The notes: generated by a model not told the origin, from the letters alone. Positions 1 through 10,140 are shown, numbered from the stretch's first letter. The stretch: 64,000 nucleotides of DNA from Gemmatimonadota bacterium (GCA_016713435.1 JADJPD010000006.1:1-64000), one strand, 5' to 3'. A program made the numbers and translations.

Positions 1-2564
1 ACGCTCACGGCCACGAGCGGCAGCCTCGGCGGCTCGCCCGTCACGTTCAGCGCCACCGGCACCGCCGGCGCCGCCACCTCGCTCACCAAGACCCAGGGCG
101 ACGGCCAGACGGTCACCGTCGGCTCGGCCGTCAACACCGCCCCGCAGGTCCGCGTGGCCGACGCCTTCGGCAATCCGGTGAGCGGCGCGCAGGTCACCTT
201 CGCGGTGACGGCGGGCGGCGGCAGCGTGGTGCCCGCCACGGCGATCAGCACCGGCGCCACCGGCCTCGCCACCGCCACCAGCTGGACGCTCGGCGCGGTG
301 GCGGGCAGCAACACGCTCGCGGCGAGCAGCCCGGGCCTGGTCACCGTCAGCTTCACGGCCACCGGCGTCGCCGGCTCCGCCGCGCAGCTGGCGCTCACCA
401 CGGCGCCCTCCAGCGGGGCGCAGAGCGGCGTGGCGCTGGCCCAGCAGCCGGTGGTCCGGCTGGAGGACGCCAACGGCAACCCGGTGGCGCAGGCCGGCCT
501 CACCATCACCGCCAGCATCACGGCGGGGAGCGGCTCGCTCGCCAACGCCCAGGCCCTCACCGATGCGCAGGGCGTGGCCAGCTTCAGCGGGCTCACGCTG
601 AGCGGCAGCGCCGGCAGCTTCACGCTGAGCTTCGGGAGCGGGAGCCTCACGCCGGTCACCGCGGGCGTTACGCTCTCCGCCGGCCCGGCCGCGCAGCTCA
701 CCGCCAACTCCACCCTGGCGCAGGGCGGCACGGCCGGCCTGGCCGTCGGCACGCCGCCCTCGGTGCTCGTGACGGACGCCAGCGGGAATCCGGTGAGTGG
801 CGTCGGTGTCACCTTCGCGGTGGCGACGGGCGGCGGCTCCGTCACCGGCGGCAGCGCCACCACCAACGGCAGCGGCGTGGCCACCGTGGGCAGCTGGACG
901 CTCGGGACCATCGCCGGCGGCAACAGCCTGACGGCCACCAGCGCCGGCCTCGCCGGCTCGCCCATCACCTTCACGGCGACCGGCAGCGCGGGCGCGCCGT
1001 CGAGCATCGCGGTGAACGCGGGCAACGGCCAGAGCGCCACGGTGAACACCGCCGTGGCCACCGCGCCGAGCGTCCTGGTGCACGACGCCTTCAACAATCC
1101 CGTGAGCGGCGTCAGCGTGACCTTCGCGGTCGCCACCGGCGGCGGGTCCGTCACCGGCGGCAGCGCCACCACCAACGGCAGCGGCATCGCCACGGTGGGG
1201 AGCTGGACGCTCGGCACCACCGTGGGCAGCAATACCCTCACCGCCACGAGCGGCAGCCTCACGGGCTCGCCCGTCACCTTCACGGCCACCGGCACGGCGG
1301 CGGCGCCGAGCGTCATCGCCAAGGTGGGAGCCACCGACAACCAGTCGGCGACGGTGGGCACCGCGGTGGCCACGCCGCCGCAGGTGCTCGTCACCGATCA
1401 GTTCGGCAACCCGGTGGGTGGCATTGGCGTCACCTTCGCCGTCACGGGCGGCGGCGGCAACGCCACCGGCACCAGCACCACCACCGACGCGCAGGGCCAC
1501 GCCAGCGTCGGCAGCTGGACGCTCGGCAACACCGCCGGCCTCAACACCCTCTCCGCCACGAGCGCCGGCCTCACCGGCTCGCCGCTCAGCTTCACGGCCA
1601 CCGGCAACGCCGGCGCGCCGGCGCAGCTGGCGCTGGCCACCGCGCCGAGCAGCACGGTGGCGGCCGGCGGCAGCTTCACCACTGCGCCGGTGATCCAGGT
1701 CCGGGACGGCTTCGGCAACAACATCACCGCCAGCGGCATCGCAGTGACGGTTTCCGTGGCCCCGGCCGGTGCCAGCCTCACCGGCACCACCACGGTGAGC
1801 ACCAACGGCTTCGGCCTCGCCAGCTTCGGCGGGCTTGGGCTCACGGGCACCGCCGGCAGCTACACGCTCAGCTTCACGTCGGGCGGCCTCACCGGCACCG
1901 CGAGCGGTTCCATCACCCTCACCGCCGGCGCGCCGGCCGTCCTGAGCCTCACGGCGGGCAACGGGCAGACGGCCACGGTCACACCAGCGTGGCCACGGCC
2001 CCCGAGGTCCGCGTCACCGACCTGAGCGGCAACCCGGTGAGCGGCGTCAGCGTCACCTTCGCCGTGACGGGGGGCGGCGGCAACATCACCGGCGGCGCCG
2101 CCACCACCGACGGCCTGGGCCACGCTACCCTCGGCAGCTGGACCCTCGGCACCACGGCCGGCAGCAACACGCTCACCGCCACGAGCGCGGGCCTGGCGGG
2201 ATCGCCGGTGACGTTCACGGCTACCGGCACCGCCGGCGCGCCGGACCATCTGAGCTTCACCGTGCAACCGTCCACGACGCAGGCCTTCGCCCCGATCACC
2301 CCGGCGGTCGAGGTCGCGGTGCTCGACGCCTTCGGCAACCTGGTCACCGGCACGCCGGTGGACGTCACCATCAGCCTCGGCAACAACCCGAGCGGCTTTG
2401 CCTTCCTCGATTCGCCGACCACGCTGACGCGCACCACGGTGAACGGGGTGGCGAGCTTCGGCGACCTCAACATCGACACCCCCGACGTCGCCTACACCCT
2501 CGTGGCCACGCCGAACATCGGCATCACGGCGGCCACCAGCATCGCCTTCGACATCACGCCGTAG
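1..2564 (+). CDS. Ig-like (Big_1/invasin-type) repeat protein, 5' partial, apparent frameshift
   Basis: The reading frame is open from base 1, so the start lies outside the window. The product is built of repeated Ig-like units of roughly 95-100 residues that each carry FGNPVSGV, TFAVTGGGG and a SWTLG strand, typical of Big_1/invasin-intimin adhesin domains on secreted surface proteins. The frame breaks near base 1981: the unit there reads NGQTATV then garbage, while restoring one A in gtcacacc gives NTSVATAPEV, exactly like sibling units, and the frame then continues to the TAG at 2564. I therefore annotate one gene with a one-base loss (sequencing error or mutation). A stretch of about 35 bp is identical at 841 and 1150, showing recent unit exchange. 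No anchor is visible in the part seen. The next gene encodes a related protein. Confidence 0.75.
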   Translation, partial: AHGHERQPRRLARHVQRHRHRRRRHLAHQDPGRRPDGHRRLGRQHRPAGPRGRRLRQSGERRAGHLRGDGGRRQRGARHGDQHRRHRPRHRHQLDARRGGGQQHARGEQPGPGHRQLHGHRRRRLRRAAGAHHGALQRGAERRGAGPAAGGPAGGRQRQPGGAGRPHHHRQHHGGERLARQRPGPHRCAGRGQLQRAHAERQRRQLHAELREREPHAGHRGRYALRRPGRAAHRQLHPGAGRHGRPGRRHAALGARDGRQRESGEWRRCHLRGGDGRRLRHRRQRHHQRQRRGHRGQLDARDHRRRQQPDGHQRRPRRLAHHLHGDRQRGRAVEHRGERGQRPERHGEHRRGHRAERPGARRLQQSRERRQRDLRGRHRRRVRHRRQRHHQRQRHRHGGELDARHHRGQQYPHRHERQPHGLARHLHGHRHGGGAERHRQGGSHRQPVGDGGHRGGHAAAGARHRSVRQPGGWHWRHLRRHGRRRQRHRHQHHHRRAGPRQRRQLDARQHRRPQHPLRHERRPHRLAAQLHGHRQRRRAGAAGAGHRAEQHGGGRRQLHHCAGDPGPGRLRQQHHRQRHRSDGFRGPGRCQPHRHHHGEHQRLRPRQLRRAWAHGHRRQLHAQLHVGRPHRHRERFHHPHRRRAGRPEPHGGQRADGHGHTSVATAPEVRVTDLSGNPVSGVSVTFAVTGGGGNITGGAATTDGLGHATLGSWTLGTTAGSNTLTATSAGLAGSPVTFTATGTAGAPDHLSFTVQPSTTQAFAPITPAVEVAVLDAFGNLVTGTPVDVTISLGNNPSGFAFLDSPTTLTRTTVNGVASFGDLNIDTPDVAYTLVATPNIGITAATSIAFDITP

Positions 2565-2585
2565 CCCCGGCCCCAGCCGGCCTCA

Positions 2586-2621
2586 CGCCCCCGGGGGAGC
2601 CCGCCATGGCCCCCGGGGGCG
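2586..2621. terminator. GC-rich hairpin after the first Ig-repeat gene
   Basis: A perfect 12-bp stem (cgcccccggggg paired with cccccgggggcg) with a 12-nt loop lies 22 bases after the stop codon. There is no clear T run, so it may be a terminator of the U-less kind common in high-GC genomes. Confidence 0.55.
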
Positions 2622-2726
2622 AGTCGCGTCCTCCCCGTGGGACCACGAGTGACGCGGGGCTCGCCCGTCGTCTCCATGCACGGTCACTCCCTGTCCGTCC
2701 CTGCGCACGCCGAGCCCCGATCCTCC

Positions 2727-5245
2727 ATGCCCCGAATCCCGCTCCTCCGCCGGGCGCCCTGGCTCCTCCTGCTCGCCTCCTGCGGGGGCGAGAACCTGGT
2801 GCTCCCCGATGACGGCGCCCCGCAGCGCCTGCTCATCGAGTCGGGCAACGACCAGCAGGCCCCGGCCGGCGCCACGCTTCCCGATTCCATCGTTCTCCGT
2901 GTCACCGACGGCACCGGCCGCCCGGTGCAGGACGCGCCGGTGGGCGTCACGCTCCAGGATGGCGGCAGCGTGGCCCCGGTCGCGCTCCGCTCCGGCGCGG
3001 ATGGCCGTGTGACCTTCGCGTGGACCCTGGGGCGCGCGAGCGGCCCGCAGCAGCTGGAGGTCGGTATCGGCGACTCGACCGGCATCACCCGCACCGTCAC
3101 CATCGACGCGATGGCGGCGGCCGGCGGGGTGGACTCGCTCGACGTCGTGCGCGGGAACCAGCAGGTGGGACAGGTGAACACGGCGCTCGCCGAATCGCTG
3201 GTGGTGCGGGCGCTGGACCGCTTCGGCAATCCCGTCGGCGGCGCCCAGGTGAGGTGGGTGCCGTCCGCGGGCGGCATTGCGCCCATCACCGCCACCACCG
3301 ACGCGGCAGGCCGCGCGGCCGGTGCCTGGACCCTGGGCCGGACCCCGGGCACCCAGACGGCGGTGGCGCGGGTGCAGCTCTCGGGCAGCCGCATCGAGGC
3401 GTCGTTCTCCGCCAACGCGCTGGCCAGCACGCCGCCCGCACTCTCGATCGCCACCCAGCCCTCGGGCTCGGCCACGGCGGACGTGCCGTTTGCGCAGCAG
3501 CCCGTCATCCAGCTCCGCGGCGCCGACGGCCAGCCCGTCTCCACGTCCGGCGTTGCCGTCACCGCCTCGGTCTCGGGCGGCACCGCCACGCTGGCCGGCA
3601 CCGCCACGGTGAGCACCAACTCCCAGGGCCGCGCCACCTTCACCGACCTGGCGCTCAACGGGCCGAGCGGCTCGCACACGCTCACGTTCACGGCGCCGGG
3701 CTACCTGGCGGCCACGTCCGCCGCCATCAGCCTCACCGCCGCGAGCCCCGACCTTGGCCGCTCCACCCTCAGCGCGTCGCCCACCTCGCTCGCCGTGGGG
3801 GCCACCAGCACCATCACCGTCACCGTGCGGAGCGCGAGCGGCGCCCCGGTGCCGGGCGCCACGGTGACCCTCGCCGCCTCCGGCACCGGGAACACGCTGA
3901 CCCAGCCCTCGAGCCCCACCAACAGCGCGGGCGTGGCCACGGGCACGCTGAGTTCCACCACCGCCGGCGCCCGCACCGTCACCGCGAAGATCAACAACAG
4001 CGACCTCGGCAAGAGCGTCACCGTCACCTTCCAGGCCTCGAGCGCCACCATCCTCGGCATCGTGAGCGGCGACGACCAGACCGCCCAGGCCGGCAGGCGC
4101 TCGCCAACCCCCTCGTGGTGCGCGTGCTCGATCCCTTCGGCAACCCGATCCACAACCTCACCGTCAACTGGCAGGCCGCGAGCGGCACCGTGAACCCCGC
4201 GAGCGACCGCACCGACCGGAACGGCCTGGCCCAGACCCGCTGGACCCTCGGCGCCACCGCCGGCACCCAGACCGCCACCGCCCGCATCTCGGTGCTCGGC
4301 GTGCAGCTCTCGGTGACCTTCAGCGCCACCGCCACCGCGCCGCCGCAGCCGGTGCTCGGCGTCCGCACCCAGCCCAGCGACAGCGCCATCGACGGCGTGC
4401 CGCTGGCGCGGCAGCCCGTCGTCGAGCTGCTCGACGACACCGGCGCCCCGGTGGCCCAGGCCGGCGTCACCGTCACCGCCAGCGCGAGCGGCGGCGCCAC
4501 CCTCGGCGGCACCCCGAGCGTGAGCACCGACGGGCAGGGGCGCGCCGCCTTCACCGACCTGGTCCTCTCCGGCACCACCGGGCAGGTGACGCTCAGCTTC
4601 GCCGCCAGCGGCTACACCGGCGTGAGCGCCACCCCCCTCACGCTGCTCTCCGCGGCGCCAAGCCCGGGCGCCTCGAGCTTCACCGTGGGGCCCACCAGCG
4701 TGGAGGTGGACTCGCCGGTCACGGTCACGGTGCAGGTGCGGAACGCGGGCGGCCTCCCGGTGGCGGGCGCCGGCGTCACGCTGAGCGCCAGCGGCCAGGC
4801 CAACACCATCACCCAGCCCCCGCCCACCGACGCGGCGGGCGTCACCACCGGCACCGTCAGCTCCACGAGGGCGGAGACCAAGACCATCAGCGTGCTGGTG
4901 GCGGGGCAGGTGGTGGGGAGCGGCCAGGCGGTGGTGGTGACCCCGGGGCCCGCCGACGCGGGCGAGACCACCGCCCAGGTCCCCGCCGGCCACAGCGGCA
5001 GCCCCACCACCTTCGTGATCACCGCCCGCGACCGGTACGCCAATCCGCTCACCAGCGGCGGCCTCGCCGGGAGCCTCACCGTGGTCGTCGCCGGGCTCAA
5101 CCTCGCCGCCCCCGCCGTCCAGGATCAGGGCGACGGCACCTACACCGCCACCTACACCCCGCTGCTCCCGTCCACCGACACGGTGGTGATCACCCTGGGG
5201 GGCGTCCCGATCCGCGGAAGCCCCTTCACGAGTGCGGTGGACTGA
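2727..5245 (+). CDS. Ig-like repeat lipoprotein, apparent frameshift
   Basis: A second secreted protein of Big_1-like Ig repeats, following the first on the same strand. I choose the ATG at 2727 because it gives a short lipoprotein signal peptide (MPRIPLLRR, a hydrophobic LLLLAS core and a lipobox Cys, LLASC) followed by GGEN; upstream in-frame codons give no signal. Repeats carry FGNPVGG, TAAGRAAGAWTLG-type strands and A/T/S/G-rich beta segments. The frame breaks near 4094: restoring one C in ccggcaggcg gives AQAGQALANPLVVRVLD, which matches the sibling units, and the second frame runs to the TGA at 5245. The corrected product would be 839 aa. It is probably a surface-exposed or periplasmic adhesin-like protein; its ligand cannot be told. 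Confidence 0.7.
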
Positions 5246-5321
5246 TTGTCCCGCAACGACTTAGCCCCTCCCGCCCGGCGGGTTGCTTTCGCTCCATTCC
5301 CCGGCTACCTTCTCCGCCCTC

Positions 5322-5403
5322 GCCCTGGTGGTGAAACTGGTAGACACGCTATCTTGAGGGGGTAGTGCCGAAAGGCGTCGCGGTTCGAATCCGCGCCAGG
5401 GCA
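5322..5403 (+). tRNA. tRNA-Leu (GAG)
   Basis: A full cloverleaf with a class II long variable arm. The acceptor stem GCCCTGG pairs with CCAGGGC, the discriminator is A, the anticodon stem CTATC/GGTAG frames the loop TTGAGGG with anticodon GAG, and the T arm is CGCGG-TTCGAAT-CCGCG. No CCA is encoded. Confidence 0.95.
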
Positions 5404-5405
5404 TA

Positions 5406-5432
5406 CAGCGACCGCGGTCGCTGTTTTTCTTT
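5406..5432 (+). terminator. Rho-independent terminator between two tRNA genes
   Basis: A perfect 18-nt palindrome (cagcgaccg/cggtcgctg) is followed by five T, then ctttg. It starts 3 bases after the tRNA-Leu and ends 10 bases before the tRNA-Thr, so the two tRNAs are probably separate transcripts. Confidence 0.8.
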
Positions 5433-5441
5433 GCAGGGCCC

Positions 5442-5513
5442 GCCAGCGTAGCTCAGGGGTAGAGCACTCGATTCGTAATCGAGCGGTCGTGGGTTCAATT
5501 CCCACCGCTGGCT
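5442..5513 (+). tRNA. tRNA-Thr (CGT)
   Basis: A complete cloverleaf of 72 nt. The acceptor GCCAGCG pairs with CGCTGGC, the anticodon stem CTCGA/TCGAG frames the loop TTCGTAA with anticodon CGT, and the T arm is GTGGG-TTCAATT-CCCAC. CCA is not encoded. Confidence 0.95.
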
Positions 5514-5755
5514 CTAAAGAGAAGAAAAGCGCAGGGGCCGGCTCCGCCGGCCTGCCTCTCGGGCGCCCCTCAGCTGCCGCTGCCGCCCCATACGGGCCCC
5601 GGATGGGCCGCCTCGGCCCCTCCGCTCGCGAATCCCGGGGATCCGGGTCGCGTTCTCCCCCAAGGCCCATTCACGGCGCGTTGTCCGATCGTTCACGAAG
5701 CCCGGTGAGGATTGCAGCGATCTCCCATCCCACCGATTGCCTGAGCGGAGGACCC

Positions 5756-6769
5756 ATGTCTCGCCGTGTCCCGTCCCTCCTGGCGCTGGTGGCCCTCGTG
5801 TCGGTGAGCGGTGCGCTCGCCGCGCAGGCCCCCGCCGCCGACGAGCCCATCCAGCCCATCGAGCCCGCCCGCATCACCAGTCCCGCCAAGGTGACCCTGG
5901 GCCGCCAGCTCTTCTTCGACCCGCGGCTCTCCCGCTCCGGCTTCATCAGCTGCAACAGCTGCCACAACCTGAGCATGGGCGGCACCGACAACCTGCCCAC
6001 GTCCATCGGCGACCACTGGCAGAAGGGCCCCATCAACGCGCCCACGGTGCTCAACTCGAGCCTCAACCTGGCGCAGTTCTGGGACGGCCGCGCGCGCGAC
6101 CTCCAGGAACAGGCCGGCGGCCCCATCGCCAACCCCGGCGAGATGGCCTTCACCCACGAGCTCGCGCTCGACGTGCTCCGCTCCATCCCCCAGTACGTGG
6201 CCAGCTTCAAGGGCATCTACGGCCGCGGCGACGTGACGATTGCCGACGTCACCGACGCCATCGCCGCCTTCGAGGCCACACTGGTGACGCCCGACTCGCG
6301 CTTCGACCGCTGGCTCCGCCGCCTCCCCGGCGCCCGGCTCAGCGCCGACGAGCGGGCCGGCTACGAGCTCTTCAAGGCCAGCGGCTGCGTGGCCTGCCAC
6401 TACGGTCCCGCCGTGGGCGGCGCGTCCTTCGAGAAGATGGGCCTTTTCCAGAAGTACCAGACCGCCAACCCCGCCGTGGGCCGCGCCGGCGTCACCAAGG
6501 ACGACGCCGACCGCATGCGCTTCAAGGTGCCCACCCTCCGCAACGTGGAGCTGACGTACCCCTACTTCCACGACGGCGCCGCGCCCACCCTGGACAGCGC
6601 GGTGGTGGTCATGGGCCGGCTGCAGCTGGGCCGGGAGTTCACCCCGGCCGAGGTGGCGCAGATCGTGGCCTTCCTCAAGAGCCTCACCGGCCGCCAGCCC
6701 ACCTTCCCGCTCCCGATCCTCCCGCCGTCCTCGCCCACCACGCCGAGGCCGCAGCCCTTCGGGAACTGA
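5756..6769 (+). CDS. Dihaem cytochrome c peroxidase (CcpA/MauG family)
   Basis: A 337-aa secreted protein. A Sec signal peptide (hydrophobic residues 7-22, ending ALAAQA) is followed by a first c-haem site CNSCH at residues 66-70 and a second CVACH at 211-215, the spacing usual for bacterial dihaem cytochrome c peroxidases and MauG-like enzymes. Family landmarks visible are LGRQLFFDPRLS before the first haem, the NAPTVLN and FWDGRA segments, and FHDGAAPTL near the C-terminus. The ATG at 5756 follows a GGAG about 6 bases upstream. It probably reduces H2O2 in the periplasm using electrons from a small c-type cytochrome; MauG-like oxidation of another substrate cannot be excluded. It stands alone, closed by a strong hairpin. 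Confidence 0.88.
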   Translation: MSRRVPSLLALVALVSVSGALAAQAPAADEPIQPIEPARITSPAKVTLGRQLFFDPRLSRSGFISCNSCHNLSMGGTDNLPTSIGDHWQKGPINAPTVLNSSLNLAQFWDGRARDLQEQAGGPIANPGEMAFTHELALDVLRSIPQYVASFKGIYGRGDVTIADVTDAIAAFEATLVTPDSRFDRWLRRLPGARLSADERAGYELFKASGCVACHYGPAVGGASFEKMGLFQKYQTANPAVGRAGVTKDDADRMRFKVPTLRNVELTYPYFHDGAAPTLDSAVVVMGRLQLGREFTPAEVAQIVAFLKSLTGRQPTFPLPILPPSSPTTPRPQPFGN

Positions 6770-6784
6770 CCGGCCCGGACACGA

Positions 6785-6821
6785 CGACCCCCCGGGGCCC
6801 GCATGGGGCCCCGGGGGGTCG
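6785..6821. terminator. Strong bidirectional terminator hairpin
   Basis: A perfect 16-bp stem (cgaccccccggggccc and its complement) with a 5-nt loop lies 15 bases after the peroxidase stop, between it and the convergent small acidic gene, so it can serve both. Confidence 0.75.
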
Positions 6822-6835
6822 CTCGCTTCGCTCGG

Positions 6836-7081
6836 TCAGTCGCCGTCCTTCTTGAAGAGCCAGTACTCCGGCCCCGCGAGGTCCTCGGGCCACTCCTCCT
6901 CGGAGAGGTCGATGATCTCGATGATGATCTCCTCGTCGTCCTGCTCCGGCGCCCAGACCTGGCCGGCGTCGTACTCCGCCCGCCAGGCGTCGGTCAGCTC
7001 GGGGTGGGTCTCCCCACGCCACGCCTCCCGGTCGCTCCAGGGCGCCTCATCGTCGCTCGTGTCCCACGGCATGTCCGGCAT
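6836..7081 (-). CDS. Small acidic hypothetical protein
   Basis: An 81-aa protein of unknown function, very rich in Asp, Glu and Trp (EQDDEEIIIEIIDLSEEEW near the C-terminus). I choose the ATG at 7081 because a GGAGGG Shine-Dalgarno sequence sits just before it; the longer frame upstream is Pro/Arg-rich and looks non-coding. There is no signal peptide or membrane segment, so it is probably cytoplasmic. It converges on the peroxidase gene. Confidence 0.6.
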   Translation of the reverse strand: MPDMPWDTSDDEAPWSDREAWRGETHPELTDAWRAEYDAGQVWAPEQDDEEIIIEIIDLSEEEWPEDLAGPEYWLFKKDGD

Positions 7082-7254
7082 GACTCCCTCCCGCGTTCCC
7101 CCAGTACTATCGGCAGGGGACGCGATGGGGTGAGGGGCGTGGACGCCCGAGGCCCGGGCCGCCACGGCGAGGGGGGCGGGGGTGGGACGGGGGCGGGGGA
7201 CCGGGATGCTCCTTCGGGTGACGTGAGCGGCGTCACCGTCGCCGGGCACCGGCC

Positions 7255-9289
7255 TCAGGCGGTCCCGGCCCCGAGGAACGCCGCCCGCGTGTAGCTGGCG
7301 GGCACCGTCCCCATCTTCATCAGCCGCTCATGGAAGTCCCGCGCCGAGAAGTCCTTGCCCTCGCGGCGGCGCACGTCGGCCTTGAGGTCCTGGATCTCCC
7401 GCTTGCCCAGGTTGTAGGTGATCGCCTGCGTGGGCCACTTGGAGTAGCGGTAGATGGCGCGCTCGGCGCCCTCCATCAGGGCCCGGGCCTCGGGGTCCGT
7501 CGCGGCCGCGGCCCGCGCGCCCGGGTAGAAGCCCACGTGCTCCACGAAGTAGTCCACGGCCTGGTCGTACGTCATCCGCCCGGTGTGGATCCCGATGTCC
7601 ACCCGCACCCGCACCGCGCGCATCAGCTGGCCCTGCAGCTGGTACAGCATCTCCGGCGCCGTGTAGAAGCCGTAGCGCGCCTCGTCGGTGGAGGCCGCCA
7701 TCAGCTCCTCGGCGTAGAGCGCCCAGCCCTCGCTGGCCATGGAGTCGGACCACATCGCGCTCGAGTCCTCCACCGCCCCCGGGGTGAACCACCGGATGTT
7801 GCTGATCGTCTGCTGCCCGAAGCGGGTCATGTACTTGTAGTGCCAGTCGTGCCCCGGAAACCCCTCGTGCACCGCCGTGTCGGCCACCGAGGCGCGGTTG
7901 TTCAGGGCCAGCGTGGCGGGATCGTTCCCCGTGGGCGTCAGGTAGAAGCGGCCCACCCCGTTCTGCTTGAAGGGCGGGGCGGGGTAGTACGCCGCGTCGA
8001 TGGTGCTCCGGAGCACCGGCGGTGTCGGCACCACGTCCAGGCGGTAGTTGGCCGGGAGGGTGAAGAGCCCCTGCTCCCGGCCCCACGCCACCGCGCGCGC
8101 GCCCGCCTCACGATACCAGGCAAAGAGCTCGTCGTCGTTCTTCGGGGCGTCCTTCCCCAGGTGTTCCATCACCGCCCGGGCCGAGCTGCGCCGCTCGGCG
8201 TCGCTGTCCCAGCTCACCGCCAGCCCCGCCGTGGCCGCCACCTCGCGCGCCACGGTGAAGAGCTGCTGCTCGTAGTGCGCCACCTCGTCGGCGCCGTAGG
8301 CGAAGAGGTCCTCGAGCGGCCGGTCCAGGTGCAGGCAGGTCTTCACCCGCCAGGCGTACTCTTCCTCGCCCAGGGCAAAGCGGTCGGTGACGTCGTTGCC
8401 GTCATAGGTGGTGAGCAGGAAGCCGGCGAAGCGCTCCCAGGCGTCGGCGGCGGCGCGGCAGGCTGGGGCGAGCCTGGCCAGCGTGTCCCTGGCAAAGGGG
8501 CTGGTCGCCGAGGTGGGCGGCGGCCTCCGCGGGCAGGGTCTTGCCGAAGTACTCGGCGTTGGCCTTGCTGCCGCCCACGCCGTCACGCGCCACCATGCGG
8601 TGGTCGGGGAGATTGCCGGTGTCGCGGCCGGCCTTGAGGTTGGCGGCCGCCGCCTCGAGGTAGGCGGGGATGGCGCCCACCCGGGTGATCACCAGCGCCC
8701 ACTCGGCCTCGGTGCCGAGGCGGGGGGCCGGGGGCGGGGGAGCGGGCTTCGTGGTGTCAGCGGGCTTCGCCGAGTCGGCGGGGGCGGCGGCGGGCGGGGT
8801 GGTGTCGGTCATCCCCTGGATCTGCCAGTCCACGCCCCGGAACGGCTCGGCTACATAGCTGTCGATGACCCGCTGCCAGCTGCGGCGCTCGTGCTGCCGC
8901 ACCAGGAAGGCCACCTGGGCGCCGAGGAGGGCGTGGTCGATGCGGGCCTGGGTGCTGAGGTCGCCGACCGGGATCTGGCGGCGGTCGGCCTCCACCTGGT
9001 CCAGGAAGCGGCGTTCGGCTTCCATGGCCTCGGGGCGCCAGTCGCGCAGGCGGCCGTTCACCTGGGCGAGCGACGGGTCATAGGCGTCGGCGCCGAGGTA
9101 GGTGGCGGTGACGGGGTTGAGCTCCATCATCTTGAGGAAGTACCGGTCCCGGAGCGCCACCAGGGCCGAGTCGTTGGCGGGCGTGCCGGCGCTCTCTTCC
9201 TTCTTGCCGCAGGCGGCCAGGAGCGGGGGGACGAGCCCGGCGGCCAGGGCGGCCTGGGCGGAGGCGGAGAGAAAGCGGCGACGGTGCAT
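7255..9289 (-). CDS. DUF885 family lipoprotein (putative peptidase), apparent frameshift
   Basis: The start at 9289 gives a twin-arginine-like leader (MHRRRFLSA) running into a lipobox (LLAAC at about residue 27), so the protein is probably exported and lipid-anchored. The C-terminal half has the DUF885 signature HEGFPGHDWHYKY, a metallopeptidase-like histidine motif, plus SEGWALYAEEL. A Pro/Ala/Asp/Lys-rich insert occurs near residue 195. The frame changes at about 8505-8517: an extra base in a short C run of the coding strand would explain it, and removing it joins PAEAAATSATSPFARDTL smoothly, giving 677 aa. Function is a putative dipeptidase or carboxypeptidase by family; no biochemical claim is safe. 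Confidence 0.75.
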
Positions 9290-9788
9290 GGGGCGACGGG
9301 ACCGGGAAGAGGGGTCCCCTAATGTGCGGGGGGAGGGCGGATCGCGGAATGCCGAGGCTGTGGCGGGGGGCGCACGGGCTGGCGCACTTCTGGGCGCGGG
9401 CGCCGCGGGGGATGGATTTGCTAACCCGTTGCAGGAACGCCTCTTGACCAAATGGACGGAAACCGGCACACATCCTGCTTTCATGGATCCTTGCGAGGCC
9501 GCCTCGGGTCGCACCCCTGAGATTACCGGCGGGTGGAAGGGACCTGACGGTAGTCAACCCGAGGTTGGCCGCGCACTACCTGCTCCCCGATATGACCGTT
9601 GGCGCGCGCTATGGCCCTGGCGCCCGTGCTATGACCCTTGGCGAGATGACCCCGGGTGCGTCCCGATATGACTCCTGGCTCGGCGGGCTCGTCCCGACCG
9701 GGCTTTTTCGTGTCCGGGCCTACCGGGGGAGCCCTGCCGGGGGTAGCTTACCGGCCCTTCGAGCACCGGGTGGTTTTCGAGGGGAGTA
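9290..9788. other. Intergenic region with a degenerate 20-bp repeat
   Basis: No convincing gene is seen. From 9592 to 9673 a degenerate unit beginning ATGACC (or ATGGCC, ATGACT) recurs at 9592, 9611, 9631, 9646 and 9668, a spacing of 15-22 bases, usually followed by GGCGC-like sequence. Promoters for the divergent DUF885 gene and the tRNA must lie here, but none is clear. Confidence 0.4.
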
Positions 9789-9862
9789 CGGGACGTAGCG
9801 CAGCCCGGTAGCGCACCTGAATGGGGTTCAGGGGGTCGCGGGTTCAAATCCCGCCGTCCCGA
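9789..9862 (+). tRNA. tRNA-Pro (GGG)
   Basis: A full cloverleaf. The acceptor CGGGACG pairs with CGTCCCG, the discriminator is A, the anticodon stem CCTGA/TCAGG frames the loop ATGGGGT with anticodon GGG, and the T arm is GCGGG-TTCAAAT-CCCGC. CCA is not encoded. Confidence 0.95.
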
Positions 9863-9867
9863 TAGCA

Positions 9868-9910
9868 GACGAACGGCACCATCGCCTGGGGCGGTGGTGC
9901 CGTTCGTCGT
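9868..9910 (+). terminator. Terminator hairpin after tRNA-Pro
   Basis: An 18-bp stem (acgaacggcacc arm paired with ggtgccgttcgt) with one G-T wobble and a TGG loop starts 6 bases after the tRNA. It has no long T run but is very stable. Confidence 0.7.
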
Positions 9911-10009
9911 TCCGGGCGCACGCGCCGGCCCGGTCGCCGGGACGATCCCGATGCCCCCGACCATCCGGGCCGCCTCACGATCCTCCTCGCCCCGCGATCC
10001 TGCGACGTC

Positions 10010-10140
10010 ATGGTAGGGGCCGGCCACGGCCGGCCCTCCTCAAACCCACCCGGACCAGCCTGCCGGAGTGAGTTCCGAACGCACACGGCGAAGTAATGGT
10101 GTGGGGAATAGGAGGGCCGGCCATGGCCGGCCCCTACCAT
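10010..10140. repeat. 131-bp element with 31-bp inverted termini
   Basis: The left arm (10010-10040, beginning atggtaggggccggcc) and the right arm (10110-10140) are reverse complements at 30 of 31 positions. They enclose 69 bp with no reading frame. Each arm has its own core palindrome ggccggcc. No target duplication is obvious at the edges. It resembles a non-autonomous miniature or REP-type stem-loop repeat. It lies in the 315-bp gap between tRNA-Pro and the first sensor kinase gene, which otherwise holds no gene. Confidence 0.7.

Noticed and set aside
6836..7249. A 137-aa version of the small acidic protein
   Set aside because: The first 56 residues are Pro/Arg-rich without ribosome site; the ATG at 7081 has a GGAGGG just upstream.
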